A stretch of DNA of 64,000 nucleotides from contig DLHG01000013.1 of NCBI GenBank assembly GCA_002483105.1, positions 806,001 to 870,000 of the forward strand. Reading direction: 5' to 3'. The position numbers and the translations under genes are program-made. Positions 49,848 to 57,825 of the stretch are shown piece by piece (the first letter of the stretch is position 1; the number at the start of each line of letters is the position of its first letter). The DNA comes from Bacteroidetes bacterium UBA7674. GTDB taxonomy: Bacteria > Bacteroidota > Bacteroidia > Chitinophagales > Chitinophagaceae. Below the pieces are notes generated by a model. It worked only from the letters and a program-made list of their open reading frames with translations, had not been told where the DNA came from and did not search any database.

Positions 49848-50837
49848 ATGAAGATTTTCATCACAATAATTCTATCTCTATACTCACTCACAGCGGCGCA
49901 TGCTCAGTATGCGCCGCAGGTGGGTGTCTCCGGTTCTACTGCTATACATGCCGGTAGTCCTTCCTTTCATGGGTGGGCAACAGGTTGTGTGGTGCACAGG
50001 GGATATATAGACATCGCAGATCCTAATGCCGGATTGGTCACTTCAGGCACAGACGCCAATGGTATCGGTAGCGTTGACAATAGTATAATTAGCCTCGGCG
50101 ACAGTGGAGTAGCGTTGCTGACTTTTGCTACACCCATCTACAATGGCCCCGGTGCCGACTTCGCCGTTTTTGAAAATGGCTTTCTCAACCCTAACGATCC
50201 TGAAGATGCGTTTTTAGAATTAGCTTTTGTTGAGGTCAGCTCTAATGGTGTTGACTTTTTCAGGTTCCCGGCACATTCACTTACGTCCACATCACCACAG
50301 ATCCCCGGTGCCGGTGTGTACATGGATGCAACACTGATAAATAACCTCGCAGGTAAGTATATCAGCAATAATGGTACTCCTTTCGACCTGGAAGATCTCG
50401 TCGGTACGCCTAACCTCGATGTCAATTTCATCACACATATTCGTTTGGTAGATGTGGTAGGTGCTGTCAATGGGGCATATGGCTCTGTTGACACTGCCGG
50501 TAATCTCATCAATGACCCTTATCCTACCAATTTCCCTATCGGCGGCTTCGACCTTGATGCTGTGGGTGCGATACACCAGTTCGGTTTGTCTGCTTCCTCT
50601 TTTGCTTCAGGTGATCCGATAGCGATATACCCTAATCCTGTATCTGATCAGTTATTTATCAAAGGAAGCGGTAATTATTCGTTGACACTTACAGATGTAA
50701 CGGGCAGGGTATTGTATATTCAGAAAGTAATGGCGAATACTTCTATAGAATTTAACAGCTACGCATCAGGAATCTACTACTTGCAATTACAGAACGAAAA
50801 CGGTGAAAAATGGCTGGAGAAAATTGTAAAGCAATAA
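49848..50837 (+). CDS. Secreted surface protein with T9SS sorting domain, in the B12 operon
   Basis: A 329-residue exported protein (signal MKIFITIILSLYSLTAAHA) starting one base after the previous stop. The body has the blocks SLGDSGVALLTFATPIYNGPGADFAVFENGF, LELAFVEVSSNGVDFFRFPAHS, NLAGKYISNNGTPFDLEDLVGTPNLDVNFITHIRLVDVVG and FPIGGFDLDAVGAIH. These define a cell-surface family that I have seen annotated only as 'cell surface protein' or PEP-CTERM protein, often near TonB receptors. The end is a T9SS type A domain (IAIYPNPVSDQLFIKG ... SGIYYLQLQNENG). The riboswitch and neighbours imply a role in corrinoid capture. Confidence 0.82.
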   Translation: MKIFITIILSLYSLTAAHAQYAPQVGVSGSTAIHAGSPSFHGWATGCVVHRGYIDIADPNAGLVTSGTDANGIGSVDNSIISLGDSGVALLTFATPIYNGPGADFAVFENGFLNPNDPEDAFLELAFVEVSSNGVDFFRFPAHSLTSTSPQIPGAGVYMDATLINNLAGKYISNNGTPFDLEDLVGTPNLDVNFITHIRLVDVVGAVNGAYGSVDTAGNLINDPYPTNFPIGGFDLDAVGAIHQFGLSASSFASGDPIAIYPNPVSDQLFIKGSGNYSLTLTDVTGRVLYIQKVMANTSIEFNSYASGIYYLQLQNENGEKWLEKIVKQ

Positions 50838-51892
50838 AGTATTTATTTTTCCTCTCCATATTCCTGGCTGCCTGTGTAAAGGACAAGCCTACAGGGCCTG
50901 ATACAAATCCATATGTTGACCCCACTGCAAAAAATGTATATATCGTTTGCGAGGGTAGTTTTGGTAATGGCAATTCAGCCCTCAGTCTATATCGCCCCGA
51001 AACAGATAGCGTGTACGAAGATGTGTATCATTCAGCCAACAGCCAATCTTTGGGCGATGTATTTCAAAGTATGTCAGAGATTGATGATAGATTATTTCTT
51101 TGCGTTAATAACTCCGACAAGATCATTGTGGTCAATAAGGATAATTGGTCTTTAATTGGCACTATCCCTGTATCTAAGCCGCGCTACATACAAGTGATAA
51201 GCTCTGCAAAGGCTTATGTAAGCAGTTTGTATACTAACAAGGTTACGATCATCAATCCACAAACCCTCCAGGTTACAGGCACAGTAACTATGCCGGGCAA
51301 TAACCCGGAAGGCATGCTCCTGCATAATGGACAGGTATATGTAGCCCTTTGGGATACCGCTGTCAACAAGCTCTATGCTATCAACGCCAATACCGACCAT
51401 GTATCTATGATACAAACGCTACAGGGTGCAGCGCCAAAGGAAATAGTGCTGGACAAAGACGGTAAACTCTGGGTATTAGGCGGCAACATTCAGAAAAATA
51501 AAGCAGCCAGCCTTACAAGAATAGACTTAGACAATAACCAACCGCTTGCAGGTTTTGCATTCCCCACAGGTGCAGACCCGCTAAGACTCGTTACCAATCC
51601 GGCTAAAGACAAATTGTATTTTATTGAGGTCAATTATTCCGGCGGTTCAAGTCACAACGGCATTTACCAAATGAACATCACTGATACTCAGCTTCCTACA
51701 ACTGCATTGATACAGGCACAATCGCTTCAATATTTCTGGGCATTGGGCATAGCGCCGGGCACAGGTGATATATACGTCGGCGACCCTAAAGGCTTCACGC
51801 AGAAAGGCTCAGTTTCCATTTATCTACCTGATGGTAGCTTACGCAAAACATTCAGTTGTGGTGTAGGTCCAGGTCAATTCTATTTTAATTAG
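50810..51892 (+). CDS. YncE/DUF5074-type beta-propeller lipoprotein, BtuG-like
   Basis: A 360-residue lipoprotein (IFLAAC, lipidated Cys 22) with a seven-bladed-propeller-like series of strands: KNVYIVCEGSFGNGNSALSLY, VNNSDKIIVVNKDNWSLIGTI, AYVSSLYTNKVTIINPQTLQVTGTV, GQVYVALWDTAVNKLYAINANT, DGKLWVLGG, GIAPGTGDIYVGD. The order resembles BtuG, the surface B12-binding propeller lipoprotein that caps BtuB in Bacteroides. Position directly before a BtuB-like receptor under a cobalamin riboswitch strongly supports that role. The start overlaps the preceding gene by 28 bases, and the stop overlaps the btuB start by one base, so translation is coupled. Confidence 0.85.
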   Translation: MAGENCKAIKYLFFLSIFLAACVKDKPTGPDTNPYVDPTAKNVYIVCEGSFGNGNSALSLYRPETDSVYEDVYHSANSQSLGDVFQSMSEIDDRLFLCVNNSDKIIVVNKDNWSLIGTIPVSKPRYIQVISSAKAYVSSLYTNKVTIINPQTLQVTGTVTMPGNNPEGMLLHNGQVYVALWDTAVNKLYAINANTDHVSMIQTLQGAAPKEIVLDKDGKLWVLGGNIQKNKAASLTRIDLDNNQPLAGFAFPTGADPLRLVTNPAKDKLYFIEVNYSGGSSHNGIYQMNITDTQLPTTALIQAQSLQYFWALGIAPGTGDIYVGDPKGFTQKGSVSIYLPDGSLRKTFSCGVGPGQFYFN

Positions 51893-53826
51893 TGCGCGCA
51901 GTATTATCATATAGTATCTGTAAGCGCTTACTGCTTTTACTGTTTGTATCCCTGTGCACTATGACTCCTTTATTTGCACAAACCGACAAAGTTTTACCCG
52001 AAGTAAAAGTAAAGGGCAAGAAAAAAGAAAAACACACCAACGAAGACAAGGTCAATATCTTTGTTCCCGGGCAAAAACTGATGCATATAGACAGTGTCGT
52101 ATTACAACAATACAAGTTCCAGACATTAGCCAACCTCCTCAGTCAGCAAACACCTGCTTTCGTAAAGTCATACGGATTCAACGGGTTAGCTACGCTTAAT
52201 TTTCGTGGCTCATCTTCTGCTCAGTCGCTGGTATTGTGGAATGGCATTCCTTTACAAAATGCCGCTTTGGGTATCGCTGATATTTCCACCTTGCCCGTCG
52301 CCCTCATTGATAAGATCAGTATTCTATACGGCGGTTCCTCGGCACTATGGGGTAGTGGCAATGTAGGTGGTGCACTCCTTTTAGAAAATGATCTTCCTGT
52401 TTTCGACTCCAATGGCAGAAAAGATATATCCGTTTCGCTCGGCGCAGGCAGTTTCAGCCAGTATTCAGGAGGTGCAAGGCTGGCTTTCAGTGGCAGGAGA
52501 TGGTTCGCTTCCGCTAACGGTTTCCTGCAATCCGCTCAAAACAACTACACTTACACCGATAACTCCAATACCGAACAGAAGATGCCCAACTCCCGTTTGA
52601 GGAGTACCGGGCTGATGCTCAATGCAGCTTATCTACTCGGTGAGAAGAATGTATTAAGTATTTCCGGTTGGTATCAGCACTATAACAGGGAAATTCCCCC
52701 GGCACTCTTTGAGGGCTATTCGGTAAAGAACAGCCGGGACCAGTCCAGTCGACTCATGCTCCACTGGAGAAAGGAAAAGGGCACGAATACCTTTTACGCC
52801 AAAACCTCTATCATCGAAGACAACCTCGATTTCAACGACTCAGCCATTTCCCTCCATTCCCGTAACCTTAGTTATCAGTCTTATAACGAGCTGGGCTGGA
52901 AGAAGCGGTTATTTGGTTCGCACAACCTTTTGGTCTTCATCCCGCTCAACTATTCCTGGATGAAAACGACCGGCAATTCCCAGCTAAGGACCGGCCTGAG
53001 TGCCGCCTATGCCATGGAGTTTTTCCGAAGCAAACTGAATGTCTCCCTACAGGCCAGCGGACAAGTCATAGACCAATATGCCATCTTTCTACCCGGAATA
53101 AACACTTCATATAGCCTCTTTAATTGGTTGACAATCAGAGCAAATATTCAACGTTCATTCAGGGCTCCAACCTTAAATGAACTCTACTATACCCCTGGCG
53201 GAAATCCCAATCTGAAGCCCGAACAAGGGTGGAGCCAGGATGCAGGTTACTCCTTAAAGACCGACCCGGACACCAAGCTTTCCCTCACTCACGATGTCTC
53301 CGTTTTCAACCGGGATATCAAAGATTGGATCATCTGGTTTGGCGGCGCCATCTGGACGCCTCATAATATAGCCCTCGTAAAGAGCAGGGGTGTTGAGACC
53401 GAAAACATGCTCCGCTGCAAGTTAGGAAACGCTGCCATTCACCTCGGACTGAACACCGCCTACGTTATAGCTACTACCCAACAAAGCTACGCACCCAACG
53501 ATAGCAGCATCGGCAAGCAGATTCCTTATGCCCCTCGTTACAATGGCCAAATGAACATCGGTGTCACTTATAAACGCCTGTATGTCAACTACAACCATAC
53601 TTACACAGGCTACCGTTTCTATACAATAGATGAATCTGCATGGATAGAGCCCTACAATACAGCCAATGTCCAGCTTACTTATATGCTGCCTCTGCCAAAG
53701 GCTAAATCTCTTCAATTGTCCTTCCAGGCTAATAATATATTCAATTCCACCTACATGGTCGTATCCCAGCGACCAATGCCGGGTATCAACTTTATGGCAG
53801 GCGCTAAATTAAATGTGATAAATTAA
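51892..53826 (+). CDS. btuB: TonB-dependent vitamin B12 receptor (BtuB-like)
   Basis: A 644-residue outer-membrane receptor: signal peptide (KRLLLLLFVSLCTMTPLFA), a plug domain (YKFQTLANLLSQQTPAFVKSYGFNGLATLNFRGSSSAQSLVLWNGIPLQNAALGIADISTLP ... ILYGGSSALWGSGNVGGALLLEN as pieces of one region), and a 22-strand-like barrel ending with an aromatic-rich C-terminus. SFRAPTLNELYYTPGGNPNLKPEQGW is the usual receptor motif. There is no N-terminal carboxypeptidase-like extension as in SusC. The start is GTG at 51892, overlapping the previous stop. Operon and riboswitch make B12 the likely ligand; other corrinoids are possible. Confidence 0.9.
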   Translation: MRAVLSYSICKRLLLLLFVSLCTMTPLFAQTDKVLPEVKVKGKKKEKHTNEDKVNIFVPGQKLMHIDSVVLQQYKFQTLANLLSQQTPAFVKSYGFNGLATLNFRGSSSAQSLVLWNGIPLQNAALGIADISTLPVALIDKISILYGGSSALWGSGNVGGALLLENDLPVFDSNGRKDISVSLGAGSFSQYSGGARLAFSGRRWFASANGFLQSAQNNYTYTDNSNTEQKMPNSRLRSTGLMLNAAYLLGEKNVLSISGWYQHYNREIPPALFEGYSVKNSRDQSSRLMLHWRKEKGTNTFYAKTSIIEDNLDFNDSAISLHSRNLSYQSYNELGWKKRLFGSHNLLVFIPLNYSWMKTTGNSQLRTGLSAAYAMEFFRSKLNVSLQASGQVIDQYAIFLPGINTSYSLFNWLTIRANIQRSFRAPTLNELYYTPGGNPNLKPEQGWSQDAGYSLKTDPDTKLSLTHDVSVFNRDIKDWIIWFGGAIWTPHNIALVKSRGVETENMLRCKLGNAAIHLGLNTAYVIATTQQSYAPNDSSIGKQIPYAPRYNGQMNIGVTYKRLYVNYNHTYTGYRFYTIDESAWIEPYNTANVQLTYMLPLPKAKSLQLSFQANNIFNSTYMVVSQRPMPGINFMAGAKLNVIN

Positions 53827-53982
53827 TATTTGATTTATTCAGGATGTTATAGTGTTGCGGGAACATAGTTGCTGGTGGTTTGCCCATAAAATGTTAATTT
53901 GCAGTAATTATTATAAGGCGTTACCCAACCCTTATACATGTCCCACAGTCTTATATAGTAGCTGATATTTAACACCCATTAC

Positions 53983-54558
53983 TTGTCTATAGCGTTGACG
54001 TATACTGTACAAGGTCAGGCAAGCGAGCTTGAAGAACTAATCCATGGTTGCATACGCAATGAGCGGGCGGCTCAGGAGAAGTTATATAAGCTCTTTTACT
54101 CACGCATGATGTCTGTTGTGCGTAGGTATATAGATAGTGAAATGCAGGCGGAAGAAGTGCTCAACAATGGTTTTTTACGCGCTTTTCAAAAAGTTCAGCA
54201 GTACACTTTTCAAGGTTCTTTTGAAGGTTGGTTACGCAAGATCGTTTTTCATGCAGTCTCAGACTATGTAAAGCAGAACGCGCGTTATAATGAAAAAGTG
54301 GTACTGGTGGAGAAGGATGAATATGTGCACAAAGACCACGCAGACAGGTTGTATTACAACCAGCTACTGGAAATAGTGCATACACTGCCGGTCGCAACCA
54401 GGACGGTCTTCAACATGTATGTGATGGAAGGCTATTCGCACAAGGAAATAGGGAAAATGGTAGGTATCAGCGAAGGAACTTCAAAATGGCATCTCTCGGA
54501 AGGGCGGCGCATGCTGAAGGAGAAAATTGAAAAGTTACAATTACACATTAAAAAATAA
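53983..54558 (+). CDS. ECF-type RNA polymerase sigma factor
   Basis: A 191-residue sigma-70 family protein with region 2 (about 18-90; AAQEKLYKLFYSRMMSVVRRYIDSEMQAEEVLNNGFLRAFQKVQQYTFQGSFEGWLRKIVFHAVSDYVKQ in several motifs) and a sigma-4 helix-turn-helix (about 130-185; YSHKEIGKMVGISEGTSKWHLSEGRRML). It lacks long extra domains. The start is a TTG; 53983 and 53995 are both possible. A TTAATTTG near 53894-53901 is an imperfect -7 box. It is followed 13 bases later by a membrane protein with an anti-sigma-like N-terminus, so the two probably work as a pair. Confidence 0.9.
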   Translation: MSIALTYTVQGQASELEELIHGCIRNERAAQEKLYKLFYSRMMSVVRRYIDSEMQAEEVLNNGFLRAFQKVQQYTFQGSFEGWLRKIVFHAVSDYVKQNARYNEKVVLVEKDEYVHKDHADRLYYNQLLEIVHTLPVATRTVFNMYVMEGYSHKEIGKMVGISEGTSKWHLSEGRRMLKEKIEKLQLHIKK

Positions 54559-54571
54559 AATTTTATCCCAC

Positions 54572-56257
54572 ATGGATAAAAACTTAATTCACATAGACGA
54601 CCTCGTAAGGCAGCGCTTGAACGGCGAAGAGGAAGAGCGGGCGGGAGCCTGGCTGAGGATGAAGGACCTGCTGGATAAAGATATGCCTAACAAGGCCGCC
54701 GGCTTTGCATGGCGCAAGACGCTGGTATCAGCGGCTGTTGTGGTAGCGCTTGCTACTGCCGGCCTCACTGCTTACGAAATGTCTTCATCTTTCCGTGGCA
54801 GTGCTATCGGCAGCAATGCTGAGAAGGCAGCTAATCCATCTTTTGCGACCAATAAAGCAACTGAAAAAACGAATAATACAACTGCTAATAATACTAAATC
54901 AGAATTGCCGATTGTTGAAAATCAATCGAATGTGAATCCTAATTCAGGTACAACTACGGTTGCTGCTACAACTAACGATCACTCAAAATCAACAAATAAA
55001 ACTCATTCAGCTAATAAGACTACTAACGCTAATACAAGTAATAATGTAACTCCTGCACCTTCAGCTAGTGTAGGAAAAGATGTTATCGCTAAGAACAATA
55101 ATGTAAATCAGCCCCAACAGACAACATCACCAGGGACCACAACCCTTAACACTACTACTCCTGATGGAAACCGTAAGGAGAATAACGGTGGCTCTTTAGC
55201 TTCTGTTAACCAACCTTCACAAGGCAACCAACGTTCAACTCCTGAAACAGCAGGGACTAGGATGAAGGAAGTTCCTTTTGAGACGTACAATAACAAGACA
55301 TCTGTTGACCCGCTTACGGGTAAGGAAACTTACACCAGGGAGTTGATCGATCAGGGTACAACTATGGTCCCTGTCCTTTCTACACCTGAAGTTGCAGCAC
55401 TTGACCCTAACAAGGAATTGAGCGCGCCTCCTAAGCAGTTCATCCCTATGGGGCCGCCACCTGACGAGTTTCCTTCTATGTTGGCTAATAATGCCAATAG
55501 CAAGCATGAAAGTAAGAATGCTGGAAAGACGAATAAGGGTGGTAAAGGATGGAACTTCAACGCTTTCAAGGAATTCCTGGATCGTGCTGACTACCAGTTA
55601 GGCCAAACGAAAATAAATACCGGTATTGTTGGTGGATTGAACAGCACCTTCGGTAATTACGGTATGCGTGGCTTTAATGTCGGGCTGTACACCAACTTCG
55701 TCTTCAATCCATTCTGGAGTGTGAAGGTGGAAGGTAAATATGTACAACGCTTTAACAACAACGCAAATACCTACGATAACGACTACACTAAGTACACACC
55801 GGGTACTAATGGTATGTTTACACAAGAAGAGAAAAGACACTTCTTTAAATATTCTACTGCATCCAGCCTGGAAATGCCTATCATGCTGACGTATTCTAAC
55901 AACAGCGACAAGGCTAACCATTGGAAGCTATTTGGTGGTGCTAATCTTTCTTACTTCTTTAATATTAAAGCGGAAGAAACAGAACGTACTACGGTTACAG
56001 GTAGCGTAGCTACTGCTCCGGCAACTACTTCACCAATGACTTTATCAGACTTTAATTCCCGTTTTGGTTTGGGATATGTAGTGGGTGGTGGTTACCAGTT
56101 CAACAAGCAATTAGGTCTGGATATGCGTGTCACGCAGACAGTTTGGGACAACGCGAAAGGCAAGGGTGCTCAGCAGATATCTAAAGATCTGTATAAAACA
56201 CCAAGCTTACAGCTTACGCTTAGCTACCGTTTCGGAGCGAACAAGAAAGAGAATTAA
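54572..56257 (+). CDS. Anti-sigma-like membrane segment joined to an outer-membrane beta-barrel-like domain
   Basis: A 561-residue protein. Residues 1-45 are charged (MDKNLIHIDDLVRQRLNGEE) and resemble the N-terminal part of membrane anti-sigma proteins. A hydrophobic helix follows at about 50-70 (TLVSAAVVVALATAGLTAYEM). Then comes a long disordered stretch rich in N, T, S and P (about 80-310). The last 200 residues look like an outer-membrane beta-barrel (INTGIVGGLNSTFGNYGMRGFNVGLYTNFVFNPFWSVKVEGKYV in parts, to LTLSYRFG). I use the ATG 54572. Pairing with the ECF sigma gene suggests a sensor crossing the periplasm. Its end overlaps the convergent yhhQ gene by 4 bases. Confidence 0.8.
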   Translation: MDKNLIHIDDLVRQRLNGEEEERAGAWLRMKDLLDKDMPNKAAGFAWRKTLVSAAVVVALATAGLTAYEMSSSFRGSAIGSNAEKAANPSFATNKATEKTNNTTANNTKSELPIVENQSNVNPNSGTTTVAATTNDHSKSTNKTHSANKTTNANTSNNVTPAPSASVGKDVIAKNNNVNQPQQTTSPGTTTLNTTTPDGNRKENNGGSLASVNQPSQGNQRSTPETAGTRMKEVPFETYNNKTSVDPLTGKETYTRELIDQGTTMVPVLSTPEVAALDPNKELSAPPKQFIPMGPPPDEFPSMLANNANSKHESKNAGKTNKGGKGWNFNAFKEFLDRADYQLGQTKINTGIVGGLNSTFGNYGMRGFNVGLYTNFVFNPFWSVKVEGKYVQRFNNNANTYDNDYTKYTPGTNGMFTQEEKRHFFKYSTASSLEMPIMLTYSNNSDKANHWKLFGGANLSYFFNIKAEETERTTVTGSVATAPATTSPMTLSDFNSRFGLGYVVGGGYQFNKQLGLDMRVTQTVWDNAKGKGAQQISKDLYKTPSLQLTLSYRFGANKKEN

Positions 56258-57042
56258 TCATTCTCCTTATTCATAGCAGCTAATTTCATTTCAAGCGTTA
56301 CTTCTTCACCGAAGTAACGCTTTATCATTCCATGTACCAGGTAGATAACAGGAGTGAGTACGAGTGCCATAAAGGCTTTGTAGGAATAGTTCACCAGTGC
56401 TACTGCCAATACCATTTGCCATGACCAGTGTTGTGGCCCGAGATAGAACGCTATGAACAGCACGATAAAGCTATCGACCAATTGGGATACAAGGGTAGAA
56501 CCCGTTGCCCTCAGCCATATTTTTTTTTCGCCGGTGGCTTTCTTTATTTTATGAAATACCCATACGTCCAGAAGCTGTGCCACCAGGAATGCTACCAGGC
56601 TCCCAAAGATGATCCACATACCCTGCCCGAAGATTCCTGTAAATGCCGCCTGCATATCAGGCACGCCATTAGCCTGTTGGCTACCTGTCCAGAAAGCGGT
56701 ATTAGGCGGTACATGTATCGCCATATAAAACATCACGAACGCATATGATATCAGCCCTATGGCTATGTAGGAAATACGACGAACAGCTTTGGGGCCGTAG
56801 TATTCATTCACTATATCGGTCATCACAAACTCTATTGGCCAAAGCAATACACCACAGGTCAATGTATAAGTAAGGCCCTCCTGTCCGAATAAGGAGAAGG
56901 GTTTAGCTTCCATCCCTAAAAGCGCCTCTAAAGAAAATAGCTTACCCCCAATACACTCTGCTATCAGCGCATTGGCAACAAAAAAACAAGACAGGAATAT
57001 GAACAGCCTGGTAGGCTTATCCGCAAGTATCTTCTTTATCAT
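56254..57042 (-). CDS. yhhQ: Queuosine precursor transporter (YhhQ family)
   Basis: A 262-residue inner-membrane protein of the VUT/DUF165 family, with about six helices. The signature includes FVANALIAECIGGKLF, LWPIEFVMTDIVNEYYGPKAVRRISYIA, FLVAQLLDVWVFHKIKKATGEKKIWLRATGSTLVSQLVDSFIVLFIAFY (read as consecutive motifs). E. coli YhhQ takes up preQ0/preQ1 for queuosine synthesis, and this is the likely role. Convergent with the barrel-like gene. Confidence 0.92.
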   Translation of the reverse strand: MIKKILADKPTRLFIFLSCFFVANALIAECIGGKLFSLEALLGMEAKPFSLFGQEGLTYTLTCGVLLWPIEFVMTDIVNEYYGPKAVRRISYIAIGLISYAFVMFYMAIHVPPNTAFWTGSQQANGVPDMQAAFTGIFGQGMWIIFGSLVAFLVAQLLDVWVFHKIKKATGEKKIWLRATGSTLVSQLVDSFIVLFIAFYLGPQHWSWQMVLAVALVNYSYKAFMALVLTPVIYLVHGMIKRYFGEEVTLEMKLAAMNKEND

Positions 57043-57053
57043 AAGATAAAGAT

Positions 57054-57160
57054 AGTTTGCAGTTATCAGTTTTCAATTGGCAGTTGGCAATTTCCAATTA
57101 ACAGTTTTGAACTACATAAATAACTGCAAACAGGCAACTGTTAATCGCCAACTGCAAACT
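57054..57160. repeat. Cluster of overlapping AACTG-type inverted repeats
   Basis: Several perfect inverted repeats share one 107-base interval: GTTTGCAGTTAT (57055-57066) with ATAACTGCAAAC (57120-57131); AGTTTGCAGTT (57054-57064) with AACTGCAAACT (57150-57160); GCAGTTGGC (57080-57088) with GCCAACTGC (57147-57155); and ATTAACAGTT (57097-57106) with AACTGTTAAT (57136-57145). They are mutually exclusive, so several folded forms are possible. The block lies between two minus-strand genes, where a promoter or terminator would be expected. Confidence 0.8.
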
Positions 57161-57635
57161 ATGGTGTTCCCGATTGGCCGGCAGCCTTAGGTACAGGAGC
57201 CAGGATCACCCGCCCGTTAGGGTCAGCAGGGTACATCTTCATATAGCGGGGATAATTCAGCTCCGGTCTCATATCCAGGCTGATGTCTTTGAGGATCTGT
57301 ATACGTGGCTGTTTGTTCAGTTCTTTGTTGCTCAGGAAAAGCGGCATAGACGGGCTGGCCACCCATGAGTCCTTGTCACGGGTTACATAGCCACGGTGCG
57401 GGTCGTAGAAAGTCTCGTAGTCGGGAAAGTAAACATGATATTCCGAGTGATAGCCCTTGGGTGCCCATAGAGGGTCTTTAAAGGTATCCATCGGCTTCTT
57501 ATCCTCAGGGGCAACGTGCTTCTTTGTTACCTCTTTTTTTGCAGTTTTTTTATGTGTCTTTTTATGTGTTTGGGCTGTGCTATTGTAGGAAATAGCCAGT
57601 GCCAGGAGCAGGGTAGTGAGTATTCGCGTTTTCAT
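57159..57635 (-). CDS. Hypothetical secreted protein
   Basis: A 158-residue exported protein (signal MKTRILTTLLLALAISYNSTA). After a Lys-rich stretch (KKTHKKTAKKEVTKKH) the mature part is rich in Pro, Tyr and Asp (DPLWAPKGYHSEYHVYFPDYETFYDPHRGYVTRDKDSWVAS in pieces). I do not recognise a family, and no lipobox or T9SS tail is visible. It is probably a periplasmic or peptidoglycan-associated protein. Its leader can form alternative hairpins. Confidence 0.72.
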   Translation of the reverse strand: MKTRILTTLLLALAISYNSTAQTHKKTHKKTAKKEVTKKHVAPEDKKPMDTFKDPLWAPKGYHSEYHVYFPDYETFYDPHRGYVTRDKDSWVASPSMPLFLSNKELNKQPRIQILKDISLDMRPELNYPRYMKMYPADPNGRVILAPVPKAAGQSGTP

Positions 57636-57672
57636 ATGCCGCAGTTTACATTAACGGCATATAAATTATGCC
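57636..57672 (-). promoter_or_regulatory. Alternative hairpins in the leader of the hypothetical secreted protein
   Basis: On the minus strand the leader contains GGCATA (57667-57672), TATGCCG (57655-57661), then CGGCAT (57636-57641) ending one base before the ATG at 57635. The middle segment can pair with either the upstream or the downstream copy. The downstream pairing would place the start codon next to a stem. A TGGATTTG at 57677-57684 (7/8) is a possible -7 box. Confidence 0.4.
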
Positions 57673-57765
57673 ATTACAAATCCATATTGATTAATTTCAT
57701 TTGAAATAGTTTCTCCAATAAATTCTTATCTTTTCATTAAGGGTAAACTCTTTTCACTTTTGACT

Positions 57766-57795
57766 TTTGTCTTTTGACTTAACAGGTTACCTTTG
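57766..57795 (+). promoter_or_regulatory. Promoter of the fused E1 gene
   Basis: TTTG at 57766-57769, 18 bases, then TACCTTTG at 57788-57795, an exact -7 box. It lies 30 bases before the ATG at 57826. The region also has a run of CTTTTGA-like heptads (57755-57779), giving a second, closer TTTG. Confidence 0.65.
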
Positions 57796-57825
57796 TAACT
57801 ACCTGAAACATATAGAATTTTTAAT

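Noticed and set aside
57755..57779. CTTTTGA heptad run as a regulatory repeat
   Set aside because: It is short and can be explained as a T-rich promoter region containing the -33 TTTG; there is no evidence for separate function.
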